This document shows, one piece after another, positions 28,052 through 37,339 of a stretch of 64,000 nt of DNA. Below the pieces are notes generated by a model. The model saw only the letters and a program-made list of their open reading frames with translations. It did no database searches and was not told the DNA's origin. This DNA comes from UBA1351 sp964563505 (lineage in GTDB: Bacteria; Bacillota; Clostridia; Lachnospirales; Vallitaleaceae): contig CAZLXW010000002.1 of assembly GCA_964563505.1 (NCBI GenBank), positions 41,105 through 105,104 of the forward strand, in the 5' to 3' direction. A program made the position numbers and the translations under genes. Within the stretch, counting starts at the first letter, position 1. The number at the start of each line of letters is the position of its first letter.

Positions 28052-29268
28052 TTAGAAGTTTGGTCCACCGATTAGTGGTGTTCCTGTTGGTACTGAATAT
28101 GGGTGCAGGCTCCACTCTTTCTTTTCTCCATTTTCATCGAAGTATGAGCGGTATAGGAGAACTCCATCCCATTCAGGATTCTTACGGATAATTGCTAGAT
28201 AATCTCCTTTATTCTTTTCTACTGTATGTGTGTAGAAGTCATATACCATATGTTTACCCATGATAGCGTCTAACCACTCTGGGCCACCGTATCCTCTGTC
28301 AAATGGTAATCCCACATATGCTGCATATCTTTGCATACTTGTATACTTATCCAAAACATCTTTGTACTGATTATTTATAAGGCGCTCTCTTTCTAATCCT
28401 GGAGCTTTGTCCCAATCCCAACCTGTATCTTCAATATAGATGGCATCATCAGAACCGTCGATGTGAACGTCTGCATAAAGATGCGTCAATCCTATTGGAA
28501 TATAACTTCTTAAGGGTATAGCATGTGCAGCGTCGTCTATTCTGTCCATCATGATTCTAGTTAAGATGACAATTGCTTGTTCGCGTGTGAAGTTTAGTTT
28601 CGGACTTAAGTTTGCTTTTTGTATATAAGTTCTAGCCGATGAGGTTTCCGTATAGACAGCTTTTGAAGTACCAGCTATTAATCCTTGCACATAAGCTTGT
28701 TCCATATAATGCTGTGCCCATGTAGATGCGGTTTGTAAATCTCCAATATCTGTACTCATATTGAATCCATGACTTACATGCTTGAAAAGAGCTAGCGGTT
28801 GCATTGCTCGGACGATCATTGTAGCGGCTTGTTCACGATTGAGTAATCCGTCTGGGTTGAAGTTACCGTTTCCAACTCCATTTGCTGCTCCCATTTTCCA
28901 AGCTGCTAATACATATTTGTTATCAGTATCATTGAAGCTGAAATCAGTTGTTACTCGTTCATTGAACTTGTCTACATCAACACTAACGAACGGTAAGTTA
29001 CGCTCATCATATTTAGTAAATCCTCTTGTTGTGTAATCACTGTGAGCTTTCAAGATAGTAGTCACGAATAACTCCGCAAATTCTTCTCGAGTGATTGGTG
29101 ATTGATAATTATTATCTAACCATTCTGGTAAGTATTCCTCTCTCGTGCTACTTTAACATATTCTTGAGCCCATGATGATGGCTGGTCTTTAGTTCCTGCA
29201 AATGTTGGTACTACCATTGTTGATAATGCTATTGTAATTATTAATATCATTGTTATTAATTTTTTCAT
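28052..29268 (-). pseudogene. S-layer-homology (SLH) domain surface protein, frameshifted
   Basis: The ATG at 29268 (site AAGGAG) opens a signal peptide MKKLITMILIITIALS...PTFAG, then SSWAQEYVKVARE. That frame stops at once after a GA-repeat (29137-29145, CGAGAGAGG on the minus strand). Removing two bases there joins it to EYLPEWLDNNYQ...ITREEFAELF and the long frame ending at 28052. Three SLH modules are then recognisable: ITREEFAEL, FNPDGLLNREQAATMIVRAM and NFTREQAIVILTRIM. The C-terminal 150 residues are unknown. SLH modules anchor proteins to cell-wall polymers. It may be phase-variable, decayed, or a sequencing error. Confidence 0.8.
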
Positions 29269-29426
29269 AGTATTCATCTCTCCTTCATATCTTTATCAAC
29301 TATAATACACGAAAAACATTAAGAATTCCACACTGATATACCATATATTCACCTTATTTGACGCAGTATATAAGTTAGTTAATTTTATCGCATTAAAGTT
29401 TCTTGTCACTTTATACCATTTCCATG

Positions 29427-30173
29427 TTAAGCTTTAGGTAGGGGTATATGAAGAAGTCTTAAAAAATCCTTTTGTGATTCTATTTCTCTTTCAACAATAA
29501 AGTTAATAAACGCCCGATCATCTTCATGTGCTTTTTCAAGGAAAGAAATATATTCACCCCTTAAAATCGGGGGAATTATAGCCGGTAAATAACCGTCTTG
29601 TATTAGGGCCGTATTCATAAGCAGCCTCGCCACCCTACCATTTCCATCTTTATAAGGATGAATAAACACAAATTTTTTATGAAGTAATGCGGCAAATTCT
29701 ACTGGATGATATCTCTTTCTATCCTTTTTTATCCATTTACATAATTTCTTTATTTCATTTTGAATATCCTCAACTTTTGTAACCGGATAATTCGATCCTG
29801 AGATAAACACAGGAATATCACGATATTTTCCGGCAAATTTTTCTTCAATATTTTGATAGAACAATTTGTGCAGATAGAGAATGTCCATTTCTCTGATGTC
29901 ATTGTTTTCAAGCAATGCAAACATATAATCATATGCTTTTGCATGACCCACAGCCTCAAACATGTCTCTTAAAGGTTTTCCCCCAACGGTCAAACCATCT
30001 TCTATTAAGACTTTTGTCTCACTTTCTGTTAGAGAATTCCCTTCCAAGGCATTGGATGTCCATGTTAATCCAATCCGATAAAAGTCTTTTATCTGTTTTA
30101 ACAATTCTCCCTCAAAGGGCCTTAACTCATTAATTCTATATTGATATAAATCCACCTTTTTTAAATACTCCAT
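29427..30173 (-). CDS. Fic-domain protein, class II
   Basis: A 248-residue Fic enzyme, a family that usually transfers AMP to Ser, Thr or Tyr of a target protein. The active motif HPYKDGNGRVAR is intact (H172). The N-terminal inhibitory motif fits (S/T)xxxE(G/N): S40 to G45, within TSNALEGN. The enzyme therefore looks catalytically competent and self-inhibited. GGAG precedes the ATG. It lies 45 bp after another Fic gene and probably shares its promoter. No antitoxin gene accompanies it. Confidence 0.92.
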   Translation of the reverse strand: MEYLKKVDLYQYRINELRPFEGELLKQIKDFYRIGLTWTSNALEGNSLTESETKVLIEDGLTVGGKPLRDMFEAVGHAKAYDYMFALLENNDIREMDILYLHKLFYQNIEEKFAGKYRDIPVFISGSNYPVTKVEDIQNEIKKLCKWIKKDRKRYHPVEFAALLHKKFVFIHPYKDGNGRVARLLMNTALIQDGYLPAIIPPILRGEYISFLEKAHEDDRAFINFIVEREIESQKDFLRLLHIPLPKA

Positions 30174-30218
30174 AGTTACTCCTTTTTTTAATTATACTTT
30201 TTCTAATTAAAATTATAG

Positions 30219-31295
30219 TTACCGCATTGCATCAATCAAGTCATAAAATCTATAGATTTTATTCTTTTTCTTGTCATCCGGGTAGATTCTTCCTATTTCT
30301 ACAAGCCTATCAATATATCGCTTTGCTGTATTATAGCTTACACCCACTTCTTCTTGTATATATTTTACGGTAAAAAAAGGTTTTTTAAAGATTGCATTGA
30401 TGGTTCTTGTTTTGATGTTTTTCTGATTAGCATACTCTACAAGCTCTTTATATAAAGCTTCTATCTTTTCAAGTTTTTCTATATAATGGTTGGCTTGTTT
30501 TATTGTCGATTCAATAAAATATAGAATCCATTCTCGCCATTGTGGTTCATCATTTCTTAAATTATTAAGCAGTCCATAATATTTAAACTTACTCCGTTCA
30601 AGCTCCTCACTAATAAAAAACGTTGGACTAGTGAGTATATTATTATTGACCAGATATAAAATAATGATAATTCTACCTAGACGTCCATTCCCATCCAAAT
30701 ATGGATGAATCGTTTCAAACTGACCGTGTATAACTGCCGCTCGAGCAATATACCCCAAATGATCATCATATTCATTATTAATGTATCGCTCCAAGTTTCC
30801 AATAAGCCTTTCCACATTTTGCGGCTCCGGTGGAATATACGTTGCATCTTCAATTTTATTGGTTGGACCGATAAAATTTTGAATTATTCTATAATTTCCA
30901 GGACTTCGGTTTTGTCCTCGTGCATTATTCAAGATAATTTTGTGCAGTCGGTGAAACAGTCGCGTACTTATAGGAATTGAGGCAAGCAGATTAAATCCTT
31001 GACGGATGGCTTCAACATAATTATCTACCTCCTGAATATCAACATTTTTTTTGCCTGTCATCTCTGATTCAACAACTTCGGAAATTGTCGCCTGTGTCCC
31101 TTCTATTTTCGTGGATTGAACAGATTCATCAAGGGAAAATAACATTAATAATTCTTCACGAATGATGGAACGCTCTAACATTGAATTAAATCGCTCCAGC
31201 TTAGCTCGAGCATCCGATTCTCTTCTCAATATGTCAATCAAACTTTGATCATCGAGCCTGATGGGCAAAAAATCAGGGTTAAATACTTTTTTCAT
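30219..31295 (-). CDS. Fic-family protein with N-terminal Fic_N and C-terminal winged helix
   Basis: A 358-residue Fic protein. The N-terminal Fic_N domain contains the inhibitory helix QSTKIEGT (S61...E65 G66). The core motif is HPYLDGNGRLGR (H197). The C-terminal 80 residues form a helix-turn-helix-like domain (TVKYIQEEVGVSYNTAKRYIDRL), so it may bind DNA or control its own transcription. The start has AAGGAG and a good promoter upstream. It belongs to a different Fic subclass from its downstream neighbour. Target unknown. Confidence 0.92.
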   Translation of the reverse strand: MKKVFNPDFLPIRLDDQSLIDILRRESDARAKLERFNSMLERSIIREELLMLFSLDESVQSTKIEGTQATISEVVESEMTGKKNVDIQEVDNYVEAIRQGFNLLASIPISTRLFHRLHKIILNNARGQNRSPGNYRIIQNFIGPTNKIEDATYIPPEPQNVERLIGNLERYINNEYDDHLGYIARAAVIHGQFETIHPYLDGNGRLGRIIIILYLVNNNILTSPTFFISEELERSKFKYYGLLNNLRNDEPQWREWILYFIESTIKQANHYIEKLEKIEALYKELVEYANQKNIKTRTINAIFKKPFFTVKYIQEEVGVSYNTAKRYIDRLVEIGRIYPDDKKKNKIYRFYDLIDAMR

Positions 31296-31316
31296 ATAAT
31301 CACTCCTTATAGAAAA

Positions 31317-31345
31317 ATACTAGCATAAAACCCATTATATTTCAA
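31317..31345 (-). promoter_or_regulatory. Promoter of the tandem fic genes
   Basis: TTGAAA (31345-31340), 17-bp spacer, TAGTAT (31322-31317) on the minus strand, about 20 bp before the start codon of the first fic gene. Confidence 0.65.
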
Positions 31346-31375
31346 TATATTTATTTTTTTGAATTTAAACTCCGC

Positions 31376-32848
31376 TTAGCACACACTGTCAACAGCATTA
31401 TGCCAGCCTATAAGTAAAGCTTTAACCTCATTGGCAGATCGCTCTGGCCCATAGATGGTTTCTTCCATTGGCAATGCTTTCAGACTGTCAAAATCTTTCC
31501 ACATACCTAGTTGTAATCCACCAAGATAGACAGCTCCCATGACCGAGAGTTCTTGTTTTTCTATGCAGCGAACGTGGGCTTGCAAGACATCTGCTTGTAA
31601 TTGCATTAAAAAAGGATTTTTTGTTGGTCCCCCATCTGCGTTTAATGTTTCAATAGCGATTCCCGCATCACTTTCCATCAAATGAATCAAATCAGCCACC
31701 TGATAGGCCATCGATTCAACAGCCGCTCGCACGATATGGGCCCGATGAGACTTTCTGGACAAACCTACAATGGACGCTTTGGCATTTGGCTTCCAATATG
31801 GTGCTCCCAAGCCTACAAAAGCCGGAACAATATAAACACCTTCATTGGAATCCAAACTATGAACTAATGCGCCAACTTCCTCTTCCTCTTGATATAATCC
31901 TAGATTTTCTTTCACCCATTTTAAGGTATCTCCTGAAGAATTAATCAAACCTTCAATCGAATAAAACACTTGGTCTTCCAAGGCCCAAGCAACCGAAGTC
32001 ACTAAGCCATTATTGGAACGCACTTGTTTATCCCCGGTGTACATCATAACGGAGGAGCCAGTACCATAGGTTGCTTTAGCCATTCCTACGTCAAAGCACA
32101 ATTGCCCCAAAAGAGCACCTTGGCTATCACCAATCACTCCGGCTATTGGCAATTCATGAATTTCTTGAAGTTGAGGATTCTCTACAAATCCAAACCTTGC
32201 ATTTGATGCCATAATCTGTGGCAACATTGACCGGCTTGCACCAAACAGTTCCACTAATTCATGGTCCCAATCGGATGTTTCAAGATTATATAACATAGTA
32301 CGACTGGCATTGGTATGGTCTGAAGCAAAGGTTTGGCCATCCGTCAAACAATAAATTAACCATGCATCTATGGTGCCAATGCGTAAGGTTCCTCGTTTTT
32401 TTGCATCTATGACTGCTTCATCGTTGTCAATAGCCCATTTAATCTTACTGGCTGAAAAATAGGTGTCCAGTTTTAATCCGGTCTTTTTTTCAATAACTGG
32501 GTCATAACCTTGATCACTCAAATCCTGGCAAATCTCTGACCCACGTCGACATTGCCAAACATAAGCATGACATAAAGGTTTTTTGGTCTCATCGTCCCAA
32601 AAAGCAATCGTTTCTCTTTGATTTGTAATTGATAAACCAATAATTTCTGACGGCTGAACCTTTTCTAACATCTTCTTAATAAGAATCACGACATTTGAAT
32701 AGATTTCATCAATATCGTGTTCTACCCATCCAGGTTTTGGATAGTATTGCTTATGCTCCATTGTTTCTTTATGAAGAATCTTTCCCTTTTCATCAACAAT
32801 TAAGGCTTTGGTTCCTGATGTACTCTGATCTATTCCTAAGATAACCAT
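31376..32848 (-). CDS. FGGY-family carbohydrate kinase, glycerol-kinase-like
   Basis: Sugar kinase of about 490 residues. The ATG at 32848 (MVILGIDQSTSGTKAL) has AAGGAGG upstream; an in-frame extension to 32962 only overlaps the transketolase gene. Motifs are GlpK-like: ITNQRET, VWQCRRGSE, DTYFSASKIKW, GDSQGALLGQ, GTGSSVMM and ADGGPTKNPFLMQ. It is last in an isomerase-transketolase operon, so the substrate is more likely a ketose (ribulose, xylulose or apulose) than glycerol. An apulose-kinase-like role is a specific possibility. Confidence 0.88.
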   Translation of the reverse strand: MVILGIDQSTSGTKALIVDEKGKILHKETMEHKQYYPKPGWVEHDIDEIYSNVVILIKKMLEKVQPSEIIGLSITNQRETIAFWDDETKKPLCHAYVWQCRRGSEICQDLSDQGYDPVIEKKTGLKLDTYFSASKIKWAIDNDEAVIDAKKRGTLRIGTIDAWLIYCLTDGQTFASDHTNASRTMLYNLETSDWDHELVELFGASRSMLPQIMASNARFGFVENPQLQEIHELPIAGVIGDSQGALLGQLCFDVGMAKATYGTGSSVMMYTGDKQVRSNNGLVTSVAWALEDQVFYSIEGLINSSGDTLKWVKENLGLYQEEEEVGALVHSLDSNEGVYIVPAFVGLGAPYWKPNAKASIVGLSRKSHRAHIVRAAVESMAYQVADLIHLMESDAGIAIETLNADGGPTKNPFLMQLQADVLQAHVRCIEKQELSVMGAVYLGGLQLGMWKDFDSLKALPMEETIYGPERSANEVKALLIGWHNAVDSVC

Positions 32849-32849
32849 C

Positions 32850-33797
32850 TTATGCCTCCTTGTCTCCTTGAATGTCATTACGAAGCATTTGATAGATTGC
32901 CGGAGCACTGATACCATAATGTCCAAAAACTTCCGTCGTTGTTCCTGCAATTGCCGGCTCATCAGGAATACCCAGTATTTTCATCTTAACAGGATAATTA
33001 GTGCTAACAACTTCAGAAACCGCACCACCTAGACCACCAAAAATACTATGTTCTTCAAGCGTAACAATATAGTTCGTTTCTTTAGCCGCTTTAATAATCG
33101 CTTCCGTGTCTAGCGGTTTAATCGTATGCATGTTTAATACACGGGCTTGTATTCCATCTTTTTCTAACATCAGCGCAGTATCTAGTGCAATACGCACAGT
33201 CTCTCCGGTAGCAATCAGGGTGACATCTGTCCCGCTATGCATTTCATTGGCTTTACCTAACTGAAATTCATAGTCAAGAGATTCATAGACATCTTCGACA
33301 GGATTGCGACCGATACGCATATAAGTTGGTCCATAGCTTTCTATAAGTGCCTCGACGACTTTTTCTGTTTCGAATCGGTCTGCCGGAAGAACAACCGTCA
33401 TATTAGGAATCGCTCGCATGACAGCCAAATCTTGCACGGAATGGTGAGACATACCAAGGGCACCGTAACTAATCCCTCCACTAATTCCCACGAGTTTTAC
33501 ATTGGTATTGGAATAGGCCATATCCACTTTAACCTGTTCAACGCTACGCATACTTAAAAAGCATGCCGGAGAAGCTACAAAAGGTATTTTCCCTGACGCT
33601 GCAAGACCTGCTGCGACACCCACAATATTTTGTTCAGCTATTCCGGTTTCAATAAACTGTTTTTCATGCATTTCTGCAAAAGGCGCTAGTTTGGCCGACC
33701 CTCTTGAGTCACTGGCGAGAACAATAATATCTTTATTGGCTTTTGCATGTCGGACTAAAACGTCATTGACAATTTCTCTATTGGGTATTTTATTCAT
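32850..33797 (-). CDS. Transketolase-like protein, C-terminal subunit
   Basis: A 315-residue protein with the pyrimidine-binding and C-terminal domains of transketolase. Visible: ETGIAEQNIVGVAAGLAASG with the conserved Glu that activates TPP, GGISYGALGMSHHSVQDLA, and ARVLNMHTIKPLD in the C-terminal domain. It overlaps the N-terminal-half gene by 8 bp, so the two make one split enzyme. It transfers a ketol unit between sugar phosphates. The split form is common in Firmicutes and in the apulose-4-phosphate transketolase AptA/AptB. Confidence 0.9.
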   Translation of the reverse strand: MNKIPNREIVNDVLVRHAKANKDIIVLASDSRGSAKLAPFAEMHEKQFIETGIAEQNIVGVAAGLAASGKIPFVASPACFLSMRSVEQVKVDMAYSNTNVKLVGISGGISYGALGMSHHSVQDLAVMRAIPNMTVVLPADRFETEKVVEALIESYGPTYMRIGRNPVEDVYESLDYEFQLGKANEMHSGTDVTLIATGETVRIALDTALMLEKDGIQARVLNMHTIKPLDTEAIIKAAKETNYIVTLEEHSIFGGLGGAVSEVVSTNYPVKMKILGIPDEPAIAGTTTEVFGHYGISAPAIYQMLRNDIQGDKEA

Positions 33798-34629
33798 AAG
33801 ACACCTCCAAGACTTTTAACTGCGCATTAAGCTCTTGCATGGCTTGTTCATACTCAGCCTCTGTTGGAACTTTATGGTGCCAGGCCGCTTGATTTTCTAT
33901 AAATGAAACGCCTTTACCTTTGGTTGTATTGGCAAGAATCAAGGTTGGTTTCCCTTCACATGCAGGTTTTTTTTCAAGAATTTCATAGAGTTCTGAAATA
34001 CTATTTCCGTTAATCTCAATAACATTCCAGCCAAAACTTTCCCACTTTTTATCAAGAGGGTCTAGTCCCATAACATCTTCTGTACATCCGCTGATTTGCA
34101 GCCGGTTGCGGTCAATAATCGCGACAAGGTTGTCTAGTTTATAATGCGCCGCAAACATAGCACCTTCCCAAACCGATCCTTCCGCTTGCTCACCATCACC
34201 CATTAAGGTAAAGACGCGATATTTTTTTTCGTCCATCTTTGCCGCGAGGGCCATACCGGAAGCAACACTTAATCCATGCCCCAGTGAACCTGTATTCATT
34301 TCAACGCCGCTCACTTTATTATTAGGATGTCCGATTAGGCGCGTTCCAAATTGACTAAAAGTTTTCAATTCCTCTTTTTCAATAAATCCAAGTTCTGCCA
34401 ACACACACCAATAGGGTTCCACCGAGTGTCCTTTGCTGAGAATAAAACGATCCCTATCCGGATGATTCGGATTCTTCGCATCCACATTCATCACACCATA
34501 AAACAAGGTCGTCATAATGTCTGTTGAAGATAAAGCACCTCCGGTATGTCCGGTTTTCGCACCATAGATCATCTCTATAACATCTTTTCTGATTTGAACC
34601 GCCTGTTTTTCTAATTCTCGGATATCCAT
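33790..34629 (-). CDS. Transketolase-like protein, N-terminal (TPP-binding) subunit
   Basis: About 279 residues, corresponding to the TPP pyrophosphate-binding half. Motifs: GHTGGALSSTDI, DRFILSKGHSVEPYW, GSLGHGLSVASGMAL and MGDGEQAEGSVWEG with NRLQ further on (the GDG...N Mg-TPP site). The ATG at 34629 has GGAGG nine bases upstream and overlaps the isomerase stop by 19 bp. It is the partner of the next gene. Confidence 0.92.
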   Translation of the reverse strand: MDIRELEKQAVQIRKDVIEMIYGAKTGHTGGALSSTDIMTTLFYGVMNVDAKNPNHPDRDRFILSKGHSVEPYWCVLAELGFIEKEELKTFSQFGTRLIGHPNNKVSGVEMNTGSLGHGLSVASGMALAAKMDEKKYRVFTLMGDGEQAEGSVWEGAMFAAHYKLDNLVAIIDRNRLQISGCTEDVMGLDPLDKKWESFGWNVIEINGNSISELYEILEKKPACEGKPTLILANTTKGKGVSFIENQAAWHHKVPTEAEYEQAMQELNAQLKVLEVSYE

Positions 34630-36056
34630 GCTTTTGAACCTCCATTCAACCAATGAACAATATCGTCCTCTGTTGTATCAATTAAATCCAACTTAATTCC
34701 CGGAATATATTTTACCGCTTCGTAAAGTACCGGTATTACATCTGCATGAATTCCGACACAGTGATGTACGTAAGGTCCTTCGACCAATCTTCGTTCCCAT
34801 TTTATCCAATCATCAACTTCAACCCACACGTAAGATCCTCGGCTATATTTTCCTTGAATACCTTTCGCATGCCCCATAAAGAGATTATATTCGCCATGGT
34901 CTCCGTCAAAACGGACAATGGTCATCTCTCCTCCTTTGATTTCAGCTTCAAAAGTTCCAGGTGAATGGTCATCAAAGAGAAAATGTTTTTCTGCTGAAGC
35001 ATTACATCCATCACAGGCTAATGACACCGGGAAGTTTCCGCAATGGAATAAGAGTTCGCCATTTTCATTTTCTGAATGACGCACTGTCAAGTCTGCAAAA
35101 AATGTTGGTGTTGAGCGTTGTGCCGCCTCTTGAGTCATAACCGATGTGATAGCACCATGAATATCTGTCTCGCAAGTTACCGGAATAAATTCATCGGTTA
35201 ATAGGGAATTGGCTAAACAAGGCATGATTTTCATACTTTCTTGCATTGCTGACCAACACTGAATAGCAATGGCTTTACATCCTTTTTCTTCAGCAAACTG
35301 TCTCATAGCAACTTTTAGAGCAGCAATCTTTCGAACAGCTTGGTCTCCAACGTGTCTTGTTTCCATGGCTTCTTTAATCGTTTTTTCGACGTCTGCCACT
35401 TCCGGGTTATCTGAAGCTATCAATTCATCTGTCCGGTTTTTAATATCAACTAATGTAATCGGATAAATCTCAATCCCGAATTTTTCTAATAATTCGCCTT
35501 CGTTATACATCATGGTCCAAAATCCTGCCGGACGCGTCGAAATTTGAAGTATTCGCAACTTTTTCATTGCTTTTACCACATTGACTGCCGCAATAAAATT
35601 CTCTAATCCACGTTCAAAAATCGGATCATCTAATCGTGTATTGGGAATATAGGTAAAAGGTACATTAAAACGTCGAAGGATCTTTCCTGTCGCAAAGAGT
35701 CCACATTGGGTATCACGCAGTCGCATGCCATCTTCTAATGGATCCTCATCACGGGGCCCCCATAATAAAACCGGCTTATTGACTGCTTTGGCCACCCGAC
35801 AAACGGTATTTTCTGTTCCAAAATTTGTATGAGGGAAAAATACAGCATCCACTTTTTCTCGAATAAAGAGTTCACTAATTTGATCTGCATGAGTATCATC
35901 ATCAAAAAGCAATCCTTCTGAATTAATAGATTCTATATCTACCACTTCAATATTTTCCATCCCTTTAAGTTTTTCTAACACCAAATCTTTGTACTTATGG
36001 GCATCCTCTTTACTAAAGACAAAACGCCTTGTCGCCGCAACACCAATCTTAATCAT
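34611..36056 (-). CDS. L-fucose/L-arabinose isomerase family protein
   Basis: A 481-residue aldose-ketose isomerase-like protein. The N-terminal half has Rossmann-like segments (VDAVFFPHTNFGTENTVCR, LLWGPRDE). The C-terminal half has the likely metal ligands in TCETDIHGAI, the ADLTVRH region and HHCVGIHADV, arranged like the Glu, Asp and His of FucI. GGAGG precedes the start. It is first in the operon, directly behind a strong promoter with an operator-like box. Substrate could be D-arabinose, L-fucose, L-arabinose or D-apiose; no epimerase or aldolase gene is nearby. Confidence 0.85.
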   Translation of the reverse strand: MIKIGVAATRRFVFSKEDAHKYKDLVLEKLKGMENIEVVDIESINSEGLLFDDDTHADQISELFIREKVDAVFFPHTNFGTENTVCRVAKAVNKPVLLWGPRDEDPLEDGMRLRDTQCGLFATGKILRRFNVPFTYIPNTRLDDPIFERGLENFIAAVNVVKAMKKLRILQISTRPAGFWTMMYNEGELLEKFGIEIYPITLVDIKNRTDELIASDNPEVADVEKTIKEAMETRHVGDQAVRKIAALKVAMRQFAEEKGCKAIAIQCWSAMQESMKIMPCLANSLLTDEFIPVTCETDIHGAITSVMTQEAAQRSTPTFFADLTVRHSENENGELLFHCGNFPVSLACDGCNASAEKHFLFDDHSPGTFEAEIKGGEMTIVRFDGDHGEYNLFMGHAKGIQGKYSRGSYVWVEVDDWIKWERRLVEGPYVHHCVGIHADVIPVLYEAVKYIPGIKLDLIDTTEDDIVHWLNGGSKAWISEN

Positions 36057-36111
36057 TTCAAATCCTCCATTTCTAAAACAAGGTACTTGTTTTACTTAAT
36101 TTTATGGATTC

Positions 36112-36161
36112 ATTGTATCATTTTTTCAGTTAACGGTCAATATTTTAAGTTAATTTAAGTA
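36112..36161 (-). promoter_or_regulatory. Promoter and upstream box of the isomerase operon
   Basis: TTGACC (36140-36135), 17-bp spacer, TACAAT (36117-36112) on the minus strand. Directly upstream, running into the -35 box, is an AT-rich box (36161-36135) almost identical to one at the same place in the neighbouring lacI promoter (37339-37313), including the core AAATTAACT and the shared TATTGACC. Confidence 0.8.
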
Positions 36162-36169
36162 TTTGTTTT

Positions 36170-36198
36170 AAAAAAATGCAGCCCTTTCATCGGACTGC
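36170..36198 (-). terminator. Terminator of the second lacI gene
   Basis: Hairpin TGCAGTCCG...GGGCTGCA on the minus strand followed by seven U residues, 18 bp after the LacI stop codon. It separates the regulator from the isomerase operon, which then has its own promoter. Confidence 0.85.
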
Positions 36199-36215
36199 AC
36201 TTATTTTCATCACCT

Positions 36216-37247
36216 TTATGCATTCAAGTCTTTAACACTACTTCTTTCAACTAAAATTGTATCTACTTCCATTTTTTTGGAGCACTCCGTATCGCCTAGA
36301 ACTTCTTCCACAAGTAACTTAACCGCTTGTCTTCCAATTTCTTCTTTATACACCTTAACTGTCGTTAATGGGGGATTCACAATTTTACAAAAGGGCATAT
36401 CATCAATTCCTATCAAAGAAATCTGATCCGGAATGCTAAGTCCATATTCTTTAAGGGCATTCATAACTCCCAGTGCAATATTGTCATTATCCGCGACAAA
36501 AGCCGTTGGTAGATTCTCTACCTCTGTTTTTGATAAATAGTGCTTCATATTTTGGTAAGCACCCTCAATGGTTGGTTCTAGAGGAATAATATATTTCTCC
36601 TGACATTCTAGTCCCAAGCGCTCGACCGACTCGAGATAGCTTTTGAATCGACTTTTAAAATTATATATTCCAGTATTGCTTTTTAAATATCCAATGTTTC
36701 TATGTCCTTTTTCAAACAGATGTTCAACTGCCTGACGGGTTCCCTTTTGATTATTCATAAGTACCGTATTGACATTCCATAAAAATTTGCGGTCAATAAC
36801 CACTTGCGGGCAAGGCATCCGTTTTAAGGGACCAATATCTTCTTCTTCCAACTCTGTACACAAGGAAATCATACCGTCAATATCGTCGTGATATTCATTG
36901 GCAATCTGATGTGCTTCCTGATCATTTAATGTAATATTTGCAATCAGAAGCTGATAGCCCATCTTACGACACTGGGTTTCTATGCCCTGAATAACCGCTG
37001 CAAAAAATTCAGTTTCCATGACAACCATGCCATGTTTTTTAATGCGTAGTAATTTGATAAAACGAGGTTCTTTGGACTCTGGTATAGGTTTGGAAGCTTT
37101 TCTGGCTTTATAACCCATGCGTTCTGCCGTTCTCAAAATTTCTTCCCGAGTATCTTCTCCAATACCGCCTTTATTATTCAATGCCATGGATACAGCCGCA
37201 ATGGATACGCCCATTTCCTCAGCAATGTCACTCAGCTTGACTTTCAT
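36216..37247 (-). CDS. LacI-family transcriptional regulator
   Basis: A 343-residue regulator. The N-terminal helix-turn-helix reads MKVKLSDIAEEMGVSIAAVSMALN, then hinge and effector domain (IDGMISLCTELEE, HLFEKGHRNIGYL, PDQISLIGIDDMPF). GAGGAA precedes the start. It has its own promoter and terminator and stands immediately before the isomerase operon. The near-identical promoter boxes suggest it regulates both itself and that operon. Confidence 0.93.
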   Translation of the reverse strand: MKVKLSDIAEEMGVSIAAVSMALNNKGGIGEDTREEILRTAERMGYKARKASKPIPESKEPRFIKLLRIKKHGMVVMETEFFAAVIQGIETQCRKMGYQLLIANITLNDQEAHQIANEYHDDIDGMISLCTELEEEDIGPLKRMPCPQVVIDRKFLWNVNTVLMNNQKGTRQAVEHLFEKGHRNIGYLKSNTGIYNFKSRFKSYLESVERLGLECQEKYIIPLEPTIEGAYQNMKHYLSKTEVENLPTAFVADNDNIALGVMNALKEYGLSIPDQISLIGIDDMPFCKIVNPPLTTVKVYKEEIGRQAVKLLVEEVLGDTECSKKMEVDTILVERSSVKDLNA

Positions 37248-37289
37248 ACTGTTCCTCTTTTCTACATAGAATTCGATTCATTTATAGAA

Positions 37290-37339
37290 ACAGTATCATA
37301 TTTTGATTTTAGGGTCAATACTTTAGTTAATTTAAATAC
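37290..37339 (-). promoter_or_regulatory. Promoter and upstream box of the second lacI gene
   Basis: TTGACC (37318-37313), 17-bp spacer, TACTGT (37295-37290) on the minus strand. The conserved box upstream of the -35 (37339-37313) overlaps the last codons and stop of uvrA. Confidence 0.75.

Noticed and set aside
29361..29385. AAATTAACTAACTTA resembling the second LacI box, upstream of the SLH gene
   Set aside because: Only about nine bases match and there is no -35 TTGACC in register; likely chance in AT-rich DNA.
32849..32962. N-terminal extension of the FGGY kinase
   Set aside because: It overlaps the transketolase gene, has no kinase-family residues, and the internal ATG at 32848 has a perfect ribosome site.
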